Below, in pieces: positions 36,802 through 44,711 of a DNA stretch of 64,000 bases. The DNA comes from an uncultured Alphaproteobacteria bacterium (GTDB lineage: Bacteria; Pseudomonadota; Alphaproteobacteria; Micropepsales; Micropepsaceae). Numbering within the stretch: the stretch's first letter is position 1; each line of letters begins with the position of its first letter. A program made the position numbers and the translations under genes. The notes under the pieces were generated by a model that saw only the letters and a list, made by a program, of their open reading frames with translations, had not been told where the DNA came from and made no database searches. The stretch lies in contig CADECX010000009.1 in the NCBI GenBank assembly GCA_902825865.1, forward strand, positions 1-64,000, given 5' to 3'.

Positions 36802-37896
36802 GTGCAAAAAAACCGGTTCGACAAAAGCTGGAATTATGTCGTTGCGGCAATGGGTTCTGCGGCGATCTTCGCAACCGGAATGATGATGGCTTCGGCCCAG
36901 AATACCCCCGCCCCGCCCCCCGCCAATACGGTCAAACCCGCCAGCAGCCTGGACAACCTGCCCCACAACGCGATCTCCAATGGGATCGTCACCGCCAAGG
37001 TCTACCTGCCGGGCCCGAATGGGCTGTATCAGGGCACCCGTTTCGACCGTACCGGGGTGGTGGGCCATGCCACCTACAAGGGTCACAATTACGGCCAGTA
37101 CTGGTTCGGCAGCCAGTCGGCCGCGGTGCACGACTTCATCTGGGACAAAGGACAGGTCACCGTTTCGACCGCCAGCGGCGCCCCCGGCCCGGTCGAGGAA
37201 TTCACCACCATCGGTTATGACGAGGCTGGCAATGGCGGCAAATTCCTCAAGATCGGCATCGGTATTCTGAAGCGCGGGGCCGACAAGTACGACTTCGTCA
37301 ATACCTATCCCGTGGCCAACGAAGGCAAGCGCACATCTAGCGCCACCAAGACCAGCGTCAGGCTTACCCATGATCTGTCGGATGCCGACACGGGTTACGG
37401 CTATGCCTATGTCAAGACCGTGCGACTGGTGCCTGGCAAGGCGCAGATGGTGATCGAGCATGAGCTCAAGAACACCGGCAAGAAGGCGATCGAGACCTCG
37501 GTCTATTGCCACAACTTTTTGACGTTGGGCACCGGCAATGAGAATGTCGCCATCACCGCGCCCTTCAACATCACCGCCGCCAAGCCGTTTACGCCGGGCG
37601 CGGCGGAAGTCAGCGGCAAGACGCTGCGTTACCTGCGCGCGGTGAAGGAAGGCGAAAGCGTCACCTCGCCGATCAGCGGTTTCGGCACCCAGGTCAGCGA
37701 CTATGATTTCAAGGTGACCAATACCAAGACCGGCTTCGGCCAGCGCATCCGCGCCGACCAGCCCTTGTCGCGGATCAATTTCTGGTCGATCCGCACCAAT
37801 GTGAGCTGGGAGCCCTATATCGCCATCTCGCTCAAGCCGGGCGAGACCAAGAAGTGGACTTACACGTACGACTATTTCGGCCCCGGTGAGGGCTGA
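36802..37896 (+). CDS. Exported protein of unknown family, paralog 1 of 3
   Basis: The product has about 364 residues, starting at GTG 36802, with an earlier TTG/GTG frame possible from 36790. A signal peptide spans about residues 15-35 (cleavage after ASA). The mature domain shares these blocks with the next two genes: ASSLDNLPHNAISNGIVTAK, GTRFDRTGVVGHATYKGH, GPVEEF, KFLKIGIGILKR, YGYAYVKTVRLVPGKAQM, FKVTNTKTGFGQRIRADQP and a final ISLKPGETKKWTYTYDYFGP. The all-beta pattern resembles aldose-epimerase-like sandwich folds, but I cannot name the family. Its stop is one base from the next ATG. Confidence 0.75.
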   Translation: MQKNRFDKSWNYVVAAMGSAAIFATGMMMASAQNTPAPPPANTVKPASSLDNLPHNAISNGIVTAKVYLPGPNGLYQGTRFDRTGVVGHATYKGHNYGQYWFGSQSAAVHDFIWDKGQVTVSTASGAPGPVEEFTTIGYDEAGNGGKFLKIGIGILKRGADKYDFVNTYPVANEGKRTSSATKTSVRLTHDLSDADTGYGYAYVKTVRLVPGKAQMVIEHELKNTGKKAIETSVYCHNFLTLGTGNENVAITAPFNITAAKPFTPGAAEVSGKTLRYLRAVKEGESVTSPISGFGTQVSDYDFKVTNTKTGFGQRIRADQPLSRINFWSIRTNVSWEPYIAISLKPGETKKWTYTYDYFGPGEG

Positions 37897-37897
37897 G

Positions 37898-38938
37898 ATG
37901 CGGCGCGCGGCAATCGCCGTCGCTTGGATGGTTACCGTCTGCGGCAGTGCGGGCGCTCAACCGGGGACCCTGCCCGCCACAGCGCTGGAAGATTTTCCCA
38001 AGGTACAGATCGGCAATCGCTTGCTCACGGCGCAAGTCTACCCCCCCGTCAAGAACCGGCTTAACAAGGGGGCGCGTTTCGATCATGCCGGGGTGGTATT
38101 CCACGCCACCTATCAGGGCCAGGATTTCACCAATTATTGGTTCGATCGTTTTGTCTTCGATCCCAATGACGATGGCAAATATCCGCCTGGGGTGCAGCAT
38201 TCTTGCTGTACCGCCAGCGGCCCGGTGGAGGAATTCGCGCCGGTCGGTTTCGATGAAGCCGGCATGGGAGGGCGTTACCTGAAGCCCGGCATCGGCATCT
38301 TGAAGCGCACCAGCGACAAATATTCTCAGTTTGTCTCCGCGCCCCTGCTGAACGAGGGCAAGCGCACCTTTCGCTCGACCAGGAACAGCGCGCATTTCAC
38401 CCAGGATCTGAACGATGCGGAATCGGGCTATGGCTACAGCTATGTGAAGACGGTCAGAATCATGCCGGGCAAGCCGCAAATGACCATCGCCCATACATTC
38501 AAGAACACCGGCAAGAAGGACATCGGCACCAAGGTCTATGCCCATAACTTCCTGACCATCAGCCCCGGCAGCGAACATTTGACCATCACCGCCCCGTTTG
38601 AATGGCGGGTGGTGGAACCGTTGCAGCCGGAACTGGTGAAGGTCGACGGCAAGACCATCCGCTATCTGGCGCCGATCCCCAAAGGCGTCACCACCCAAAG
38701 CCAGATGACCGGTTTCGGCGACAAGGCCAGCGACTATGACTTCACTATCACCAACACCAAAACCGGATTCGGACAGCGCATCCGCGGCGACCAGCCCATG
38801 GCCGAGATCAATATGTGGTCGATCCACACCAATCTCAGCCTGGAGCCCTTTATCGCGATTTCGCTGAAGCCGGGCGAGACCAAGCGCTGGACCTATACCT
38901 ACGATTTCTTTGGACCTGGGAAGGAGACCCGTCAATGA
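37898..38938 (+). CDS. Exported protein of unknown family, paralog 2 of 3
   Basis: The 346-residue product has a signal peptide (cleavage after AGA) and the same domain as its neighbours: GARFDHAGVVFHATYQGQD, SGPVEEFAPVGFDEAG, YLKPGIGILKR, YGYSYVKTVRIMPGKPQM, FTITNTKTGFGQRIRGDQP and ISLKPGETKRWTYTYDFFGP. It has an insertion with a Cys pair (QHSCCTASG) that the other two lack. The ATG at 37898 sits one base after the previous stop with GGTGAGGG in front. It shares four bases with the start of paralog 3 (ATGA). Confidence 0.78.
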   Translation: MRRAAIAVAWMVTVCGSAGAQPGTLPATALEDFPKVQIGNRLLTAQVYPPVKNRLNKGARFDHAGVVFHATYQGQDFTNYWFDRFVFDPNDDGKYPPGVQHSCCTASGPVEEFAPVGFDEAGMGGRYLKPGIGILKRTSDKYSQFVSAPLLNEGKRTFRSTRNSAHFTQDLNDAESGYGYSYVKTVRIMPGKPQMTIAHTFKNTGKKDIGTKVYAHNFLTISPGSEHLTITAPFEWRVVEPLQPELVKVDGKTIRYLAPIPKGVTTQSQMTGFGDKASDYDFTITNTKTGFGQRIRGDQPMAEINMWSIHTNLSLEPFIAISLKPGETKRWTYTYDFFGPGKETRQ

Positions 38939-40011
38939 AGAAGAGGTTTGCCGCCATCCTGTTGGCTTCGACGACCGTCGCCGGAATGACATATGCCTGG
39001 GCGCAGGGCAACGCGCCTTTCCTGCCGGTGGATCCCCGGACCACCTCGCCCGCCAGCGCGCTGGACAATTTTCCGCACAAGATGATCGACAACGGCCTGG
39101 TCTCGGCCAAGGTCTATCTGCCCGATACCTTCGGCTTTTATCGCGCCACCCGCTTCGACCATGCCGGGATGATCACCCATATCACCTATAAGGGTCACGA
39201 TTTCGGCCGCTATTGGTTCGTCAAGACATCGCCGAATGTGCAGAACTTCAGCTACGACGCCGACGGTCTGGTGGCGCATAACAACAATATCGCAGCCGGT
39301 CCCGTCGAAGAGTTCGGCGAGAATGGATTCTACGCGGCGGGGCTAGGCGGGCGCTTCCTCAAGATCGGCGTCGGCATCTTGAAGCGCGACAATGACAAAT
39401 ATAACCGCTTCCACACCTACCCGATCCTGAACCAGGGCAAGCGCACCACCACCGCGACCAAGACCAGCATCCGCTTCGACCACGTGGTTTCGGGCGATGC
39501 ATCCGGCTACGGCTATTCCTACACCAAGACAGTACGGCTGGTGCCAGGCAAACCGACCCTGATCATCGAGGACCGGTTGAAGAATACCGGCAGCAAGGCC
39601 ATCGACACTACCGTCTATAATCACAACTTCGCCACAGTCAGCCCCGGCAACGAAGCCGTGGAGCTGGAGGCGCCCTTCACTTTGAAGAATACCCGTCCGA
39701 TGCCCGAGGATGTGATCAAGTTTGACGGCAATCGCATGCGCTATCTGCGCGCCATCACGGGACAGGAGCAGGTTGCCAGCGACCTGACGGGATTTACCAA
39801 TGCGGTAAGCGACAATGATTTTCGCGTCACCAATACCAAGACCGGCTATGGCGTACGCATCCGCGCCGACCAGCCGGTATCGCGGCTGTTATGGTGGTCG
39901 GTGCCTTCCACCATGAGCATCGAGCCCTATATGGATATCAAGCTCAAGCCCGGCGAGGAAAAGCGCTGGAGCCACACCCTGGATTATTACGGGCCCGACG
40001 ACAGCAAGTGA
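38935..40011 (+). CDS. Exported protein of unknown family, paralog 3 of 3
   Basis: The 358-residue product has a signal peptide (MKKRFAAILLASTTVAGMTY, cleavage after AWA). Shared blocks are ALDNFPHKMIDNGLVSAKVY, ATRFDHAGMITHITYKGHD, GPVEEFGENGF, RFLKIGVGILKR, YGYSYTKTVRLVPGKPTL, FRVTNTKTGYGVRIRADQP and IKLKPGEEKRWSHTLDYYGP. Two of its start signals are available; the ATG at 38935 overlaps the stop of paralog 2 and opens the signal peptide. Three tightly coupled copies suggest a heteromeric complex or sub-functionalised enzymes. Confidence 0.78.
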   Translation: MKKRFAAILLASTTVAGMTYAWAQGNAPFLPVDPRTTSPASALDNFPHKMIDNGLVSAKVYLPDTFGFYRATRFDHAGMITHITYKGHDFGRYWFVKTSPNVQNFSYDADGLVAHNNNIAAGPVEEFGENGFYAAGLGGRFLKIGVGILKRDNDKYNRFHTYPILNQGKRTTTATKTSIRFDHVVSGDASGYGYSYTKTVRLVPGKPTLIIEDRLKNTGSKAIDTTVYNHNFATVSPGNEAVELEAPFTLKNTRPMPEDVIKFDGNRMRYLRAITGQEQVASDLTGFTNAVSDNDFRVTNTKTGYGVRIRADQPVSRLLWWSVPSTMSIEPYMDIKLKPGEEKRWSHTLDYYGPDDSK

Positions 40012-40994
40012 GGCCGGCGCCAACCCGCCAATCCCGGGTGCGGCGGTTCGTTGGCCCTAATAGACGCCCTTGTGATGCGGCTCTGTCTCTTCGTCGACAA
40101 AGGACGGAGCGCTAAAGTCGGAATATTTTGTTGCCTTGCAGAGGGAGTAAGACAACGAGACGTTGTCCTTTTCCACAGCCACGCCGGAATCGAAACGACG
40201 GTTACCCCAGTTCGTGACAAAGGCGATGAAATCCACGCCGCGCCAGGAAAATCGCATCCTGCGCTGATCGGCAATTTCGCCGATCCCATTAGGATTACTG
40301 CCCATCCGTGATCGTATCTGTCCGGGTAAAGCCGCAGATCGGTCAGCCGCTCCTCTTCCAGTACCGCGGGAAACCAGGGATTGTCCCGCCAGTTTACCTC
40401 AACCACCACGGCATCCCGGGGCCTCTTGGCCCGCAGGAAATCATCGATCGCATCGCCCTTGCGCCTGGGATTCCAACTCGCCCAAATTTGCGAGTCCTTT
40501 GCCCGGATGGTCGGCCGCAGCAACGCCAGGCTGCGATGTGACAAAGCCTGCGCTTCCTCAACCCAAGCGACCCGAAAACCCTCCAAGGATTTTATATTTT
40601 CCGCGTTCGACTCCTGCATGCCGCAAAAGACGATCACGCCATCACCCGGCGTCTGGATCTGTTTCTCAAACACCTTGAACCCGTCCGCCTCACCCAGGCC
40701 GAGCTGCCGAAGCTTCACTTCAATCAGCCGCTTGGATGAGTCCTTCAAACTCTTCTGCACTTCCCGGATGCACACAGCCAGCATCCCGCGCTGGCACAGA
40801 CACTCCTCAATCAGAAGCTCGGCAAAGAAATGCGACTTGCCCGACCCGCGTCCGCCATAGGCGCCCTTGTAGCGGGAGGGCGAAAGCAGCGGCAGAAAGA
40901 CCCTCGGCGTATCAATCAGAAGGGTGCGGCCGTTCGGTCTCGCCGCTGCTGTTCGTTTTTGATTGATCGTTATTCTTTTTGGAGGGATCAACAA
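39987..40994 (-). pseudogene. Phage terminase large subunit, ATPase part with divergent C-terminus
   Basis: The frame is 335 residues long. Residues about 40-235 match the packaging ATPase of PBSX-type terminase large subunits: Walker A GAYGGRGSGKSHFF, IREVQKSLKDSSKRLIE, Walker B region RVAWVEEAQALSHRSL, and WNPRRKGDAIDDFL. After DLRLYPDRYDHGW the sequence loses any resemblance to the terminase nuclease domain and becomes Ser/Arg-rich. The nuclease half is therefore missing or scrambled. The end overlaps the tail of paralog 3 on the other strand. The start is unclear: it overlaps the end of the small-subunit fragment, and the longest frame begins at TTG 40994. Confidence 0.75.
40057..40305 (-). 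CDS. Small open reading frame overlapping the terminase remnant
   Basis: The product would be 82 residues. It begins with an ATG at the point where the terminase similarity ends, in another frame. Its composition (DFIAFVTNWGNRRFDSGVAV, and codons with more A and T) looks more protein-like than the competing frame. I recognise no family. It may be the reading frame joined to the terminase by a deletion. Confidence 0.3.
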   Translation of the reverse strand: MGSNPNGIGEIADQRRMRFSWRGVDFIAFVTNWGNRRFDSGVAVEKDNVSLSYSLCKATKYSDFSAPSFVDEETEPHHKGVY

Positions 40995-41115
40995 TCACTC
41001 GTTCAATCCGCGCCAGCACAATCGGGCCGCCCTCCTCGCCGGCGATCAGCTGCGCCGCCTTGCCCCAGCCGCGGTCCAGCAAGGCCTGCGCCGCCGCCTT
41101 CGACTTGGCGTTCAA
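40912..41115 (-). pseudogene. Terminase small subunit-like fragment
   Basis: The fragment has 67 residues from TTG 41115. NAKSKAAAQALLDRGWGKAA resembles the C-terminal helix of phage terminase small subunits or linked DNA-binding proteins. A stop lies two codons upstream, so the N-terminal helix-turn-helix part is missing. It directly precedes the large-subunit remnant, in the normal order for phage packaging genes. Confidence 0.55.
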
Positions 41116-41156
41116 CCTGTCTCAGCTCCAACGGAAAACAAAAAAAGAGTGGAAAT

Positions 41157-41180
41157 GAAAAAGCCCCGCTTCCGCGAGGC
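41157..41180 (-). terminator. Rho-independent terminator, phage island copy 1
   Basis: Minus-strand hairpin GCCTCGC/GCGGGGC (one G-U pair) with loop GGAA, followed by TTTTTT. It is nearly identical to the one at 42540-42565. Confidence 0.75.
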
Positions 41181-41233
41181 CGGAGGGTGAAGAGCGCATC
41201 AAGGCGCATCAACTCACCATGGAAAAACTCTAG

Positions 41234-41297
41234 ACCAAATTTTATACGACGGTCAACCGCTCGAAGCACGCCACAATCAAATTACAAGATGTCTTGA
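41234..41297 (-). promoter_or_regulatory. Candidate promoter/operator block, copy 2
   Basis: It shares with 42955-43017 the 20-base block CAAATTACAAGAYGYCTTGA, a GTCAACC block 29 bases away at the same spacing, and ATTTTATA beyond that. On the minus strand this reads palindrome, TTGAC, TATAAAAT. It lies directly after the stop of the 41302 gene. Confidence 0.5.
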
Positions 41298-41301
41298 GCC
41301 G

Positions 41302-41796
41302 TCACCGAAAAAACGCTGTACCACCTGGAATCCGCGCTTCAGGTGGCGGGCCATTTGCGAACGAGATCTCTTTGTAGGGCTTCGCACCTATGATCTCTAT
41401 GTCCTTGTACGGAAAAAAGACTGCATTCCCTCGAATCTGCGGATGAACGGGACCGTGAAAGGGATACGCATCGAAGCTATAGCTTCCAAGATAGACAAGC
41501 GCGTCGTCGTCGCCCTCGAATACCAGAAGAAGGTCTCTACCATGGCCGGGAGTACGATGCTGGGTCCAATTGTATTCCCAGAATCGATAACGCTTGCCAT
41601 TGGCAAGTATGAACCCCTTTACGGGTTGGACGTGCGCCTCCTCATTCATCGCGCCGCTGAACTGACCGGCGCGTAAGACTTTCCAAATTCCAGAACGGCG
41701 TTCGAGCGCATTTGAAGAAAGGACACTGAACAAGAACGCTATGGAAAGAGCGCTGGCGAATGTCATTGCCGCCGATCTATTCCTGCCAATCTCCAT
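41302..41796 (-). CDS. Exported protein of unknown function, partner of the muramidase-like gene
   Basis: The product has 164 residues from the ATG at 41796 (or 154 from 41766). A signal peptide is visible (MTFASALSIAFLFSVLSSNA). The mature part is a mostly beta-type domain with FILANGKRYRFWEYNWTQH, DLLLVFEGDDDALVYLGSYS and GNAVFFPYKDIEIIGAKPYK. I recognise no family. It begins 20 bases inside the end of the upstream muramidase-like gene, so the two are translated together. The layout is compatible with a periplasmic immunity or inhibitor protein, but this is inference. Confidence 0.65.
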   Translation of the reverse strand: MEIGRNRSAAMTFASALSIAFLFSVLSSNALERRSGIWKVLRAGQFSGAMNEEAHVQPVKGFILANGKRYRFWEYNWTQHRTPGHGRDLLLVFEGDDDALVYLGSYSFDAYPFHGPVHPQIRGNAVFFPYKDIEIIGAKPYKEISFANGPPPEARIPGGTAFFR

Positions 41797-42505
41797 AGCT
41801 GGCCCAAGCCCTGTTCAGTATGTTGCTAGCATAGCCGACTCTGAATGGTATGCCATCAACATGCTGTTTATTTCCGTTGTAATTCGTCAGTGCCTCATAC
41901 GTGCCGTAATGGGCTTTCCGCGCTAGCGGACTGGAAAACGTCAAGCCTGGCCAAGTACTCTTATACCGGGCCCATTTCAGGGCGGCCTCCGAGCTCGCCT
42001 GCGGCGTCATCGCCTGCCCCTTGGCCAAGCCCGCAATCCTCCCCTTTTCATCTGCCCAATCCTTCGGGACATTAACTTGGAAGGGATCTGTCTCAAATTG
42101 ACGCCGATGTGCGCTGCTGCCACTTTCTTCCATCATCCAGGATTTCATCAATTGCGGCGTCATGTAATCCACGTCGCCGGGGAAATAGCCGTTCTCGCTA
42201 TTGTATTTGCCAACAGTCGCAACAATCACATCGTCATTACTCGCTCGCCAGGAATGTTTTCCGGTTTCGGGGTACCCTACCACTGGCCCGATAGGATTTT
42301 TTGGCCCGGTCGCCGGCAGATAGTTGCCCTCCGGTCGCCCCAGAACCAGCGCGTCCGGATTGACCTGACCGATTGTCAGTCCGCCCTGCCCGTCCGCCAC
42401 GCCAAACAGAAATTCCAACCCGCTGGCGCGAACCGGTGCCGGAAGTCCTGCCAGCAACCCGCCGCCGCCGGGCACATCACTCGCCTCGTCTGGCCAGCGC
42501 GGCAA
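41777..42505 (-). CDS. Muramidase/lytic transglycosylase-like protein
   Basis: The 242-residue frame starts at TTG 42505; the frame is open a few codons further up and no good ribosome site is seen, so the start is uncertain. Residues about 105-160 (YMTPQLMKSWMMEESGSSAH, TDPFQVNVPKDWADEKG) resemble lysozyme-like domains with catalytic Glu before Ser-Gly and a DP-QVN motif in place of GLMQ. The N-terminal 70 residues are Gly/Pro-rich. There is no signal peptide. In a phage this would be a tail or lysis enzyme; with the exported partner it could be a toxin with immunity. Confidence 0.6.
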   Translation of the reverse strand: MPRWPDEASDVPGGGGLLAGLPAPVRASGLEFLFGVADGQGGLTIGQVNPDALVLGRPEGNYLPATGPKNPIGPVVGYPETGKHSWRASNDDVIVATVGKYNSENGYFPGDVDYMTPQLMKSWMMEESGSSAHRRQFETDPFQVNVPKDWADEKGRIAGLAKGQAMTPQASSEAALKWARYKSTWPGLTFSSPLARKAHYGTYEALTNYNGNKQHVDGIPFRVGYASNILNRAWASYGDWQE

Positions 42506-42539
42506 TTTCAGATTTTCCGTTGTTTTCTTCCGTCAAGGC

Positions 42540-42565
42540 AAAAAAAAGCCCCGCTGGCGCGAGGC
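42540..42565 (-). terminator. Rho-independent terminator, phage island copy 2
   Basis: Minus-strand hairpin GCCTCGC/GCGGGGC with loop GCCA and a tail of eight T residues. It ends the transcript of the small membrane protein at 42598 and closely matches the copy at 41157-41180. Confidence 0.8.
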
Positions 42566-42597
42566 GTGCAAAACCGCTCCCCGCACTTCGATCCAGG

Positions 42598-42780
42598 TCA
42601 GCTCAGCACCAGCGCACTCGCCGCCCACACCACCACGCATGGCACCAGCCACCAGGCGATACTGATCTTGGACCGCTCCGATTTGGCCGAAGGATTGCGA
42701 TTATCGTTGCCGGGGCGCCAGCCACGATAATCCTTCGCGCTGGGAACCAGGAAAACACGATCATAAAGACAGCTACGCAT
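42598..42780 (-). CDS. Small membrane protein, phage island
   Basis: The product has 60 residues from the ATG at 42780, which is preceded at ideal distance by AAGGAGAT. A longer frame upstream has no ribosome site. The N-terminal half is polar (YRGWRPGNDNRNPSAKSERS) and the C-terminus is one transmembrane helix (ISIAWWLVPCVVVWAASALV). It is followed by a strong terminator. It may be a lysis or membrane-stress protein, but no family is recognised. Confidence 0.7.
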   Translation of the reverse strand: MRSCLYDRVFLVPSAKDYRGWRPGNDNRNPSAKSERSKISIAWWLVPCVVVWAASALVLS

Positions 42781-42954
42781 CTCAGATCTCCTTTCCGTAA
42801 CGAATCTTACGTGCGGAATCCGGGAAAGTTCCGGCGGAATCGGGGCCTTTTCGCCCCAATTGCCGTGCTTCTGCCGCACTTTCTGGCAGCCGCCGCCTAC
42901 ATCTGCGCTTCCCGCGCCTCTAAACGCACCAGTCCGTTATGTGAAAACATGTGC

Positions 42955-43017
42955 GCCGATTTTATAAATGCGTCAACCCGATGTTGTGCTTTCTCCACAA
43001 ATTACAAGACGCCTTGA
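42955..43017 (-). promoter_or_regulatory. Candidate promoter/operator block, copy 1
   Basis: This is the matching copy of 41234-41297. It contains the palindromic core CAAGACGCCTTG, TTGAC and TATAAAAT on the minus strand, 175 bases upstream of the small membrane protein gene. The two copies bracket a 1.7-kb unit. Confidence 0.5.
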
Positions 43018-43076
43018 TTCGTTTTTCGCGACTCAATGCACCTGTAACATGTCCGGTGAAACACATACGCGCGTCG

Positions 43077-44534
43077 CTAGAAAGCGATCTGGCTGCGCAA
43101 TGCAATCGCATCGGCGGAAATATCCAACGCGCGTGAGTTCCCGCGACTCACCCGGATCTTGTCGTAATCCAACAAAAACCGGATTGTCTGATTGGGATAC
43201 CAGTTCAATCCCGCGCTCCACACCGTCTGCTTTCCGCCCGTTACGCCACCGGCTTGCCCGGGCATGAAGTCCAGGTCGACGCTGCTGTAGCGTGCCGCAA
43301 GTTCCCATGCACCGAAACCGTCCTTGCCCAATGGCTGCGCAGGCGACAGGCCGCGGAAACTCGCGCTCTCCGGATCATAGGGGCGCGACTCACCGCTCAG
43401 CGACCAGGTCGCCATCGCATACCAGCCGCTGAAATCGGGATTGGGCGCCGCGATCCGCCGCGTGATGTTGTAGTGGAACCACCCGCCCTGCCCGAACAGC
43501 CGGCCCAGATTGAGCGCGGTCTCCATGCCGAACTCGGTGACATGCCGCGCATCCAGCAAGCCGGTATCGACGGTGCGGCTGGCATCGACCGCGATTTCAG
43601 GCCCTGCGCTCAATTGCACCATGCTCGGCACCCCCGGCGCGGCATCGCCCACCTTCAGCACATGGGTCGCATCGGCATTGACCAGCCATTTCAAATCTTC
43701 GCCGTCCATTGCCAGCCAGGCCACCCGTCCCACCAACCCTTGCTGCTCATCAAAAGTCGCCGAATCCGTTGTCTTGCCGCCGGTCAACGCCAGCGACACC
43801 AGATAGCGCTCGCCTTGCGCGAAAATTTCCAAGCCAGAGCGCCCGCTGCCCGCCGCGATGGAGCGGGCGATGGTGACGGCGGTTGGCCGTTCCAGCAGCG
43901 CCAGATTGGCGCCGCCGGTGGCGTCCTCCATACTGTCATAGGCCGAGAAAGCCCCGGCGCGGATGCCGACCGGCTTGAACCCGTCATACTCTATATAGGC
44001 GCGGTACAGATAACCGCGCTGCTCCACGCCATTGCCGCCGAAATCGTAAGTAAAATTGTAGGCCCAATCGCGCCACAAAGTGCCCACCAGACCGAACTGG
44101 GCGCGGCGGAAATTGGTGCCGCTGTTCAAATCCACATTCGGCGGATTGCGCCCTTGCGCGAAATAGGCGGCATCGAATTGCACCGTGCCGCGTAACGCCA
44201 GGCTGAAGGCGCCATCCGCCGACGTCACGCTCAGCCGCCCCCTGTCCAGCCCGACGCGCGGCTGGGCGTCCAGCCTTTGTTTCAAATGGGCGTACTGCGC
44301 TGTGCTGCTGCGCCGCAAATCCTTCAGCGCCGCGCCGTCATCGGCATGCTGCGCCGCCTTGATCTCGGCGAGTTGGCGCCGCGCCGCGTGCAACTGCTTT
44401 TCCAGCGCATCGACCCGGTCTTGATCGGCCGCCAGCGCCGCATAAGGCCATGCGCAGGCGCAAATCGCCGCCACTCTCACATAATGAAACAACGCCACGA
44501 AAAATCCGCCCTGCCCTGGCCCTCTAAATAGCAA
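43077..44534 (-). CDS. Porin of the OprP/OprO family
   Basis: This 485-residue outer-membrane protein has a signal peptide (cleavage after ALA), a coiled-coil segment (DRVDALEKQLHAARRQLAEI) and a barrel with LRGTVQFDAAYFAQ, NFRRAQFGLVGTLWRDWAYN, AWELAARYSSVDLDFMPGQA and a terminal Phe. It is related to the porin at 7910 (both have WELAARYS and terminal strand features), but no Pho box or pst gene is near it. Substrate is an anion by family, not proven. Confidence 0.88.
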   Translation of the reverse strand: MLFRGPGQGGFFVALFHYVRVAAICACAWPYAALAADQDRVDALEKQLHAARRQLAEIKAAQHADDGAALKDLRRSSTAQYAHLKQRLDAQPRVGLDRGRLSVTSADGAFSLALRGTVQFDAAYFAQGRNPPNVDLNSGTNFRRAQFGLVGTLWRDWAYNFTYDFGGNGVEQRGYLYRAYIEYDGFKPVGIRAGAFSAYDSMEDATGGANLALLERPTAVTIARSIAAGSGRSGLEIFAQGERYLVSLALTGGKTTDSATFDEQQGLVGRVAWLAMDGEDLKWLVNADATHVLKVGDAAPGVPSMVQLSAGPEIAVDASRTVDTGLLDARHVTEFGMETALNLGRLFGQGGWFHYNITRRIAAPNPDFSGWYAMATWSLSGESRPYDPESASFRGLSPAQPLGKDGFGAWELAARYSSVDLDFMPGQAGGVTGGKQTVWSAGLNWYPNQTIRFLLDYDKIRVSRGNSRALDISADAIALRSQIAF

Positions 44535-44555
44535 ACCCGTGTCAAACCGCCAGTC

Positions 44556-44702
44556 CTAGGGCAGCCGTCTGTCATCCGTGCACTGCTGTTCGGTGCTGGT
44601 GCAGAGTCCCGGCAGGTTGCTGTCCCTGTCGAAATACCAGCCCATCACCGCCAGGCACAGAAAGATGACGATCACGCCGACGATCAGAACCCAACGCTCC
44701 AT
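44556..44702 (-). CDS. Tiny single-helix membrane protein downstream of chrA
   Basis: This 48-residue product has one N-terminal membrane helix (WVLIVGVIVIFLCLAVMGWY) and a short polar tail with two cysteines (LCTSTEQQC). The ATG at 44702 is nine bases past the chrA stop and is preceded by GAGGGGG. It is probably co-translated with chrA and may be a small accessory subunit. I recognise no family. Confidence 0.6.
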   Translation of the reverse strand: MERWVLIVGVIVIFLCLAVMGWYFDRDSNLPGLCTSTEQQCTDDRRLP

Positions 44703-44711
44703 GCCGCCCCC

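Noticed and set aside
42981..43020. tRNA-like end as an integration site near 43.0 kb
   Set aside because: No cloverleaf can be drawn; the repeated block is better explained as operator or simple direct repeat.
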